The translations under genes were made by a program, and so were the position numbers. The notes beneath the pieces are model-generated. The model made no database searches. It saw nothing but the letters and a program-made list of their open reading frames with translations, and was not told where the DNA came from. From Apus apus (taxonomy: Eukaryota; Chordata; Aves; Apodiformes; Apodidae): DNA of 64,000 bases. The stretch lies in assembly GCF_020740795.1 (NCBI RefSeq), contig NC_067294.1, forward strand, positions 124,001 through 188,000. Reading direction: 5' to 3'. Numbering within the stretch: the first letter of the stretch is position 1; every line of letters begins with the position of its first letter. This document shows positions 55,935 through 64,000 of the stretch, piece after piece.

Positions 55935-56460
55935 ATATGTTTTTATCTTTAGGAGATTATAGGGATATGGCCTGGGAGTGCAGAGAAGGGATTAGGAAAG
56001 CCAAGGCACAGCTGGAGCTGAACTTGGCTAGAGATGTAAAAAATAACAAGCAGGGTTTTGTCAGGTACATGTAACAAAGAAAGATGAAAGAAACTGCAAA
56101 CCTAGCACCACCTGGCATGGAGAGGGCTGAGGTACTCAACAACTGTTTTGCCTATCTTCTCCAGTAGGTGCACTAGCCAAGCCACCCAATTAACAGAACC
56201 CAAAAGCGGGGACAGAGAATGAAGAACCACCCGCTGTTAGAGAACATCAGGTCTGAGACCAGGGAAGGAACCTGAAAGTGCACAGGTCCATGGGACCTGA
56301 TGAGATGCATCTGAAGGAACTGGCAGGTGAAGATTCTAAGCCACTACCCATCATAGTTGAACAGACAGGACAGTGTGGTGAAGTTCCAAGAGACTGGGAA
56401 AGGGGAAACAGCCTCCATTTTAATAAAGATTTAATGGTAAAGATTTGAAACACTGGCACG
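55935..56460 (+). mobile_element. CR1 LINE internal fragment (start of reverse transcriptase)
   Basis: The plus strand encodes broken CR1 ORF2 pieces: AQLELNLARDVKNNKQGFV near 56000-56060, then EVLNNCFAYLLQ, MGPDEMHLKELAG near 56290-56330, and CGEVPRDWERGN near 56375-56410. These lie in the region just before and at the beginning of the reverse-transcriptase domain. Stops and frameshifts are many. It lacks the 3' end and is a separate insertion from the tail at 55.8 kb. Confidence 0.85.
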
Positions 56461-57109
56461 TAATACCTAGTTGTTAGTCCTTACTTTAAGGGGGATTCTG
56501 ATGGATTTTGGCATTCAGGGTGGGACTCAAAATTCAGCCTTTTTCCCTAGTTTTGCTCTGATTTTGCCACTCACCAGGAAACTATAGAATGGAGACAATT
56601 TGCAAATCCAGCTTCCAACTCAAACATCCTTTAGTTTCCACAGATGATGGTGGTTTTTTTTCTGCATCTTGCCGTGGTTAGGGAAAAAAGCCAAACATTT
56701 GTTTTCACTTTGCCTACAAAAATAAGAGTCTATTTTTGTGGAACTAACGCCTCATCTGACCAGGTATAATAGCAATATTTATCTTCTCTGAAAAGTGCCA
56801 AAAGGATAATTAGTGGAATTATTTTCTGTGTGTATTATTGTCGGCCTACCAACCTCTTTCAGGGCCCTTGCTGTCAATCTTCAACAAGATGGAGATGAGA
56901 AAGAACCTGAAGAGCAGGGGCTTCCATGGTCACTAGGCACAACTGCCTCACTGCCCTTTGGGCTGTGCAGAAGTGTGGCTGCTTCTGCGGTGCGTTCACA
57001 CACACCAACACTTCCAATCCATTCCGGCTCCCCAGCACGCTGTGGGAGGCCCTTCTCTTGAGGTTCATGGCCTCGTGGAGCACCAGCCTAACGCTGTCCT
57101 GGTGACGGC
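56461..57109. other. Non-coding interval before the right-hand CpG island
   Basis: No exon or classified repeat is recognised. GC content rises sharply from about 57100. Confidence 0.5.
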
Positions 57110-58270
57110 TCATGCCTTTCGAAAGGCGTTTGCCAGCCCGAGGTGCGATGCCAGGCCCGGGGACACCAGGCCTGTCGCTCCCGCCCCGCGCCGTGGCCCG
57201 CGGGCTGCGGGGGTTTCGTGCGGCCCAAGCTCAAGCCTGGGGGCTCGGGCCCGTCACCCTCCCGTCGGTGTCGCCGGGCGCAGCCGAGCGGGTCTCGCTC
57301 CGCCGGGCGCCCCCGCAGCCCCCGCAGCCCCGAACCCGCCGCTGCCCCCGCAGCCCCCGCAGCCGCGGCCCCTCCCGCGCCCCGCCCTCCCCGCGTTGCC
57401 TGGCGCTGCGGCGGCGGGCGGGACCTGCCGCAGACCCCGGCCCCGCAGCGCAGGTCTCCGCCGCGGGGAGGCGGCGGGGCGGGCGCCCGCCCTCAGCGTC
57501 GGCGCGCAGGAGGGCGGCGGGGCCGGTGCTGGTGCGGGGGCCGCGGCGGCGGCGGGACGATGGATGAGCCGCGCTTACCCCTGGCCGCTCGGCATCCTCT
57601 CCTGGCTGCGGCACGGTGAGCGGCGGCGGCCGGGAGGGTGCTCCGGCCCCGCGGCTGCGGAACAATGCGTCGGGCCGGCTGCGGTGGTCGGGGCCGGGAG
57701 AGGGGCTGGGGCGGCGGCAGCAGCGGGAGCGATGGAGCAGCTGGAGGTGATGGAGAGGAGCTGGAGCCGGTGCTGGGGAGGAGGCGGGGGGGAGGTGTGG
57801 CAGGACGCAGCCCGCAGCGCCGTGCGGAGCCGCTCAGCCTCTCTCGGCCCCGCACCATTGTGCTCCCGGTCGGTCATTGTTTGCCTTCCCGTGCTGAGCG
57901 CGGTGTGCGGCTGGTACCAGGGAACGGGCTTTCCAGGGCCGAGTACGATGTGCGGAGCCTGGGCCAGGCCTCTGTGCGACGGCCTCGGGGGCGGCCGGCG
58001 CGGCGCGGCGGGAGCAGCCGGGGCCCGCGGCACCGCAGCCCCAGGCTCGCTGCCCGACCGGCCGCCTCGGACACGCACCTGCCCGCGCCCCGGGGCCGGG
58101 CGGGGGCTGCGGGGGGATTGTCAACACGGGCCCGCAGGATGCGGCGCTTTGTACGTGCCGCGCATCCTTCCCCGCAGGCGGGGGCTGGCGGGGCCGCGGG
58201 GCAGCTCTCGGTACCGCGCTGGGCTGCGGTCCCTCCGCTTCGTTATGGCTGCGTCGGACAGATGCAGGTT
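57110..58270 (+). promoter_or_regulatory. CpG-island promoter with a likely first exon of an unidentified plus-strand gene
   Basis: A CpG-dense block with many GC boxes. Within it, a good splice donor CACG|GTGAGCGG at 57615/57616 follows ATG codons at 57560 and 57564. The short reading frame from 57564 (MSRAYPWPLGILSWLRHG) crosses the donor; I recognise no family, and the exon could equally be 5' UTR. By human synteny, flipped, FAM13B is on this strand beyond CDC23, although human has KIF20A, BRD8, NME5 and WNT8A in between; FAM13B also has non-coding first exons. The symbol is therefore left empty. Confidence 0.5.
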
Positions 58271-58914
58271 GTGCCTTCTGGCGGCCTGTGGCGCTGAGTA
58301 CGCGTTTGTCCTCTGCTTCCATTTTTTACTGTGAATGCAAATACACAAAGGATGCTGAGTATTCCTTCTAAGCTGGGAGCACAGCGCAGTCTATTTTCTA
58401 AAAGCTTAATATGAGCTCTTGTAAGGAAAAAATGAATGAGATGTATTTTTTAAACCATTTGCATTCTGATACTGTCCTATGCATCACTGTGAGGTGACAC
58501 GTTTGAGTCCCACTCTCTGTCTCTTATTTGGTGGGTCAAACTATGCACTGGTGCATGTAATAATGCCTGGTCTAGTGGTCTGGGTGGGCCAACAGGAGAA
58601 TGATTTGTCCCTTTTCAGGCAGTAATGTGAGGTTTATTGCTTCTGCTCTGACTCAGATTTTGTTTCTAATGATCTGGCTTACTGCTCTACGTAGGAATTT
58701 CAAATCCAGGCCTGCTGTAAATGCTAGTTTTGCTGGCACTTGACCAGGTTCAGATTGGTACTTGAGTGAGGTCAATACCTGGTGATTCTAAGAGGTTCTC
58801 CAGGAATGGCTACAATATTGGTGAAGTCTGAGAGTGGCTACCTGTTAATTGTTGAAGGGGTATAAGACACCAGTGCTCTATAAGTAGTTCTGTAGCAATT
58901 CTGTAGAGAATGCT

Positions 58915-59018
58915 CTTAGTCACATGGTTTAGCTTTAGGTAGTCCTGCGAGGAGCAAGGAGTTGTACTCAGTGATCCCTGTGGGTCTGTTCCAACTAGAG
59001 TATTCTGTGATTCTAATC
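58915..59018 (+). mobile_element. CR1 LINE 3' tail, degraded
   Basis: A short match to a CR1 3' end: 'CTCAGTGATCCCTGTGGGTC', 'TGTTCCAACTAGAGTATTC' and 'TGTGATTCT'. The tail differs from both other CR1 subfamilies in the window. Confidence 0.65.
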
Positions 59019-60362
59019 AAGTTAATTGGGTTGCAGCCAGTTCTACCCTTGCTTCCATAGTGAGCAAAATCTTAAGGAGGAGCCTCAGAGAGGAAGGGCT
59101 GGAAAGTTTCTGTTGGGATTTCATAGGAGTTGCCCGGTGGAGGTGGCTACCTGGAGCTGTGGATGTGATTGCCTCTTTGACCTGGTCCCTCTCCCAGAAC
59201 TGTGGCAATGTGGTGGACTGCTGGGGTTCTCTGGTTGCCAGTAGAGCTCCCGGCTGAAGGGTCTAGACTGCCAGTGACAGAGGCAACAACCTTTCTGACT
59301 TGCTCATCTTGGACTAGCTGTTATGTTAGTGCCTAAAATAGAGAAACATGGTCCTCACCTTGGAGATGGATTTGACCCAGGTGTTCCTACAGTGTTGGTC
59401 CCAAGCCTAACTTCAGGCTCTGTGATAGAGGAAACTGCTTCAGCCCCCCTTCTGATAACCTTGCCCCTGTTACCTTTCAGTGGCTTCTGATAATCTCCCT
59501 GCTTCCAGAGGCCATTCCAACTAAATAATCTTCTGAATAAGAACTTCTGTATCCTACTTATTAGGGACTGAATATGAGGTACAGCTAAAACACGGTTGTG
59601 TGTTAAGGAGGTGATTGGCTATTGTAACTTGTAAATGTATTCTGGGCTCTGCTAGACCTTTTATGTAGCTGGAAAGATGCTGCATAATTTCACTGTCATT
59701 ACAAAGAATATGTGACCTCAAGGTATTCAAGTCAGGAAAATGCTATGGAACATAACTGGCAAAATGATGCCAGAATAATTTTCCATTTTGATTTCTATTC
59801 ATCGATTTGATAGACAGTTGATATTGTGGTTCAATATGTATAAAAATAGTCCTCTAACTATAAAAAAAAAAAAAAAAGTGTGGTGATAGATTGTACTGTC
59901 ATAGGACTCGTGTAACTCGGATGTAACTTGAGCAGTTGAAATCCAAGTAGTTTGTTAATTATAACTGGTTTTGTTCCTCTTCCCCAACCCCCTTCTTTTA
60001 AACCAAATTATGGTTACTTGCTACTGAGTCATGGTCATTTTTCATTGTCATCATTATTTGTGCTTTTGATTTGCTCTGTGAAGTTGTGAGGCAGCAAGGT
60101 AGTTGGTATCAGATACCTTAATTTTGGATCACTTTCTAGTTGGTTATTCTTTGTCTCTGCTGGGTTCCATCAGATTTCTCTGTAGTCTTTGTGCATGGCA
60201 CTGCAATGTTTGGGTTACAAGACTGTAAACCAAATGTTTTTGTTTTAAAAGATAATTCTTCTACTTGAATTTACAATGGCATGTTTGCATTATGTGTTTC
60301 TAAATCAAGAGCTCGCTCAGATTCCCAGCAGGTAACCTCTTTGAAGTTCCCCTAGAAATAGC

Positions 60363-60453
60363 CATCTCATATAAACTATAGTAGTACTCAGAAAGGTTGG
60401 ACCAGATGATCCTTGAGGCCCCTTCCAACCTTGCATTCTATCAATCTATGATA
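60363..60453 (+). mobile_element. CR1 LINE 3' tail
   Basis: Begins with ATCTCATATAAACTATAG and continues with GGTTGGACCAGATGATCC, TTGAGGCCCCTTCCAACC and GCATTCTATCAATCTATGAT. It matches the copy at 55755-55848 almost base for base and the end of the longer copy at 17978. Confidence 0.88.
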
Positions 60454-60792
60454 CATCAATATATATATATGAAGATCTGATCTTTACCAGAGTATAACAA
60501 ATTCATCTTTCCTTCTCAGAGATGGATTCTTTGCTGCCTTTTATTCATCCACATCTGTGCAGTTCTGTATCATCAGCTCTCAATATCCAGAATCCATGAG
60601 GGTAGAAAAATATAATTTTTGTAGTACTTCTAGTTTCTGTATCTTTAAAGTGTATTTGAATTTCTCTTTTAACATATGAGGACTAGTAATCTTTGCTTCA
60701 GGAGGTGGGGCTCTAAATAGGAAATTCAATGGCATGTTGGAAGAGTCATGGTTTAGCCACACTGAATGCTGTCAAGGGAAATGAGCATAAAT

Positions 60793-60823
60793 ACAGCTTC
60801 TCTGTAAATGACAGAGAAGCTGT
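60793..60823. repeat. Perfect 13-base inverted repeat (hairpin)
   Basis: ACAGCTTCTCTGT at 60793-60805 is followed by AAATG and the exact reverse complement ACAGAGAAGCTGT at 60811-60823. All 13 pairs match. Confidence 0.85.
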
Positions 60824-63800
60824 GGATCACAGTCTGCAGTTTGGATTCTAAAACACCCCATGAACTTTGAAAGAAAAATAATGACATGCAAGCACTTCCA
60901 GGAAAGCAGGCTTTCAGTTCATCTCACTAAAATTTATGGTGCTGTATGTTTTGCTTGCCATGCACTTGGATGACTGGTGAGTATCTGGGAAACTGTCACA
61001 CAGCCTGGAAGCTGTACGACCTGTGATTTATCTGGAGGATCACATTGAGACATCACAGCCAGCTCCCTATGGTAAACAGAGTGAACCAGCTGTAGTCAGA
61101 AGAGAAGCAAAGTGAACTGAGATATATGACCATCCAACAGCATAGTTAAACCAGAAAGAGGCAAATTAATGCAGCAAAGGTTTTAGTACACAGTAAATCC
61201 TCTTAGTTAACAGTTTAGCAAGCACCAACAACTAAAGAGTACAAATGAGGGCTGGATAGACCACAATTCCATTTCTAACTTTGGATGAAGTGTAACTCTG
61301 AATAATAAACCAAACCTGAGCACCTGAGGAAATAGTTTAGCTAGAACAGCTGCTATGGCATGCCAGCTCTTCTTTTCTGTTAAAAATGATAATTCAAAGT
61401 ATAACATTATCTCAGAATATTTTATAAAGAGTAACAAAATGAATTATTTTAATTGAGAACAGCTGATGTAAAAATGCACGTTGTCTTCTGTTTTCACTGT
61501 ATGCATTCCTCCCATTTACACCTGGGAGGCAATATCTCACACTTAGTGTTTAATAATTGTGTTGAAATTGTTAATTTTAAGTGTTATGGGGAAAGATTGG
61601 TTAAACCTGGTCTAAGTAACATGGAAATGAAAACTGAAAAGGAGAAGCAGCTGTTGAAAATTTCATTGAGGTCCCAGGTGGTTTAGGTAATCAATAATGA
61701 GTAAGCAAATAAATTTGGGGAAATGGTGAAGTCAGGGCTTCTGGATTTTTTATTTATTTCTTTTTTTTTCTGCATGTGCACTGTATTACTAAAAGTCACT
61801 AGGATGATTTTATTTTAAAATGGATGCAGAAATATTTTTCATTATTAATTTCTATGGTGTATGCAAAATCCTTAGAACTCTTAATGTTACAGGCAATATA
61901 AATTAATTAGAATAAATACTGAACTGTTTTCCTGTATTTGGGGTAGGCTAGGTATGCATGTGTTTTACTGATGGATTTAGAAAATATTAAAATTGTATTA
62001 ATACATAATATACACTTAAATTTTCATGAACATGAGTGTTATTTTTGTTCTTGAAGTTCCAATACTTGTATAGAAGTCAGAGTGTTTTTTACACTGCATT
62101 TATCTGTACTTAATAGTTAAGGTTCTGCAAGCTGCTGTATTCCATCTCTGTTGGTGAGGAACAAAATAAGATGTGGTAATTTTTGGAGAATCAGCTAGGA
62201 GCATTTGCTTTAATAAGCAACCCTTAGTAATATCCTCTTCTCATCTCTTGTGTATGAAGGAATCAGTTATAATCAGTCTTAGATGAACAAAGATTATATG
62301 GGGACTCTTGCACTTGAAGAACAGTGAGTAATTTACAGCTGAAAGAACAATTGTGTTCATTACTATTTGTTTGCTTATAATCAAGCAAAAAGTTGCATTA
62401 ATTAATTTGGAAATGATTTTAAGAATGAGCCTGTAAGTTTAGAGTGTCTCCAGGAGGTGTTCCAGAGGCACACCTGGTAGCTAAGGATCACCCATGGGTA
62501 CCCAGTGTACGTGTTACTGACCCAGTGTATCCAGCCCATGGCTGCAGGGTTCCGTGTGAGCAGATCTCTTTGGATTGTGTTGTGTATTTTTGTAGGTCAC
62601 AGCATGACCTACATGTTGCTGTTTCCCTGGAATTTGCAGTCAGTGTCAGGGATCTGCACGGTAGCCTGTTTTAGGTGAGCTCAGTGAAGATGCAAGCATC
62701 AGCCTTGGAGATGGATTTGAAATGACAGACAACAGCTTAATGCCTATTAAAATCTCTCTGAAATTACCACAAGATATTTTTCTAATTTCAGATGCAGCCT
62801 TAATGGAAGTCTGTGTGTTCAAGACAGTATCCTGAATGCCTTGTAAACTAAACATTTTAGTTTTTTGGTGCTCTGCTGTGTCACACGTGAACCAGCATCT
62901 CAGCTGGCTTTAATGGGTGGTGTTTCATGCTTACATCTTTGCTGGCTGAGAATCCAACCCATCACCTGCTTACACAGGAGGAGAATGCTGCTCCCCTGGT
63001 TGATACTTGCTTATGTTTCTATTTTTAAAGCAGCACAGTTCAGCTAAAAATGATCCTGTGAGTGCTAAGGGGTAGTTTTTAAATAGTAAACAGCTAAGGA
63101 TAAACTCTACATCTAACAGGAGTTTCACTTTTTGCTGGCTGTTTATTTTTGTTCTTTCCATTATGAGAGCTACGTGATTATTATCTAGAGCTACTCACAC
63201 TAGCATGGATGGTGTTACGTGGTAGGTTTTCATCGGACTGGTTTTGTTGAGAGAGCAGGGAATGACACTTCCTTGTCCCTCAGCTGATCAATGCCATTGA
63301 TGGAAAATAAGATTTCTGATTTTTCCGACCATTTTTGCAGAGCTTTCAGGCTCTAGGGATGTTGAAGGAACCTGTCTTTCAACATCTGATAGATGAGTAA
63401 CAGTCACAACAATTCAGAAATGAAAAGGACCAACTCTGGTCACAGTGTACTCATACCTGAATAATCTTTAGTGTTTCTAGTGAGTGTTACTTGTAATGTT
63501 TTTATTTTTAAAGGTATTTTGATTCTAAAAGTTTGATAGAAGTTGCTAATTTCTGCTGAAAGCTGATGTGAAGACATGAACTGTAACAGTTGGCTTAGGT
63601 TTTACTGAGCTTCCCTGGTAATGGGAACATTCAGATTCTTTTCCCAGAAAATGGAGGGAAGGAGCAAGAGGGATACAGGACACAGAAAATTAGAGCAATC
63701 TGTGTGTGAGGTTCTGCAAGGCATTGGTAGTGATATGGTGGGAGAAGAAAACAGAAGTTTTGAAGTTACATTGAACTGCAAGCTGATGAGAAGCTGCAAA

Positions 63801-64000
63801 GGTAGTGATCTGTATGGCAGTGAGGTGTCCACAGAAGAAAACGTTCATCTTAGAGATTCGAGTTGTTAAGAGTGAACATGGGAGGCCAGAATGCAAGTTT
63901 TTCTTATTCATTCTAACATCAATATCTACCTTTATTTGCTGTAGCAAGAGCTGAGCTAAAATGGTAAAAACTTGCAAGTTAACAGTCTTATTTTAAATAG

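Larger units (their letters stand above)
58271..64000 (+). other. Probable long first intron of the right-hand gene
   Basis: From the CpG island to the window end I find no coding exon on either strand. The sequence is AT-rich and holds an A16 run (59862-59877), two short CR1 tails and a perfect hairpin at 60793-60823. That it is an intron is inferred from the upstream donor. Confidence 0.4.

Noticed and set aside
56958-58334. 458-codon open frame on the plus strand
   Set aside because: It lies across a CpG island and reads as Ala/Gly/Arg-rich sequence without a recognisable domain; at most a short first exon within it is credible.
62444-62674. 76-codon open frame considered as an exon of the right-hand gene
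   Set aside because: No recognisable domain, no good acceptor and donor pair around it, and no resemblance to FAM13B or other expected neighbours.

Overview
This is a vertebrate nuclear window, almost certainly from a bird. Its genes are split by compact GT-AG introns. CpG-island promoters alternate with AT-rich intergenic DNA. The only interspersed repeats I recognise are CR1 LINE fragments, several ending in the avian-type ATTCTATGATTCT tail. The gene content matches human 5q31.2 (chicken chromosome 13 by known synteny).

Layout, left to right: (1) 1-5400: first coding exon (4607-4777, minus), promoter and start of intron 1 of KDM3B, a histone H3K9 demethylase; the rest of the gene is off the left edge. 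(2) 9659-15626, minus: a complete nine-exon gene for a 440-residue C-terminal-binding protein (CtBP) that seems to be neither CTBP1 nor CTBP2. (3) 16.6-20.5 kb: degraded CR1 copies. (4) 20805-28374, plus: complete eight-exon GFRA3, the artemin co-receptor of RET (422 residues, GPI-anchor signal). (5) 28.4-46.9 kb: no gene found; two CR1 clusters and unique AT-rich DNA with homeodomain- and octamer-like motifs. (6) 47267-55061, plus: complete sixteen-exon CDC23 (APC8), a TPR scaffold of the anaphase-promoting complex (586 residues). (7) 55.1-57.1 kb: CDC23 3' UTR and CR1 pieces. (8) 57.1-58.3 kb: another CpG island with a likely plus-strand first exon (donor near 57616) and a long intron to the window end; gene not identified, FAM13B is the best candidate from synteny.

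The most interesting point is the CtBP gene. It lies where human has FAM53C and CDC25C, between KDM3B and GFRA3, and neither of those two genes is visible here. The human paralogs FAM53A and FAM53B lie in the same bands as CTBP1 and CTBP2, so a CtBP gene beside the former FAM53C position is what an ancient whole-genome-duplication copy ('CTBP3') lost in mammals would look like. Its dehydrogenase core and catalytic residues are intact, while its C-terminal tail has lost the sumoylation motif and PDZ-binding end known from CtBP1.

The genes are unrelated in function (chromatin co-repression, neurotrophic receptor, cell cycle) and share only neighbourhood. All exon boundaries were read by eye from splice signals, reading-frame continuity and remembered family sequence; no alignment or database search was run.
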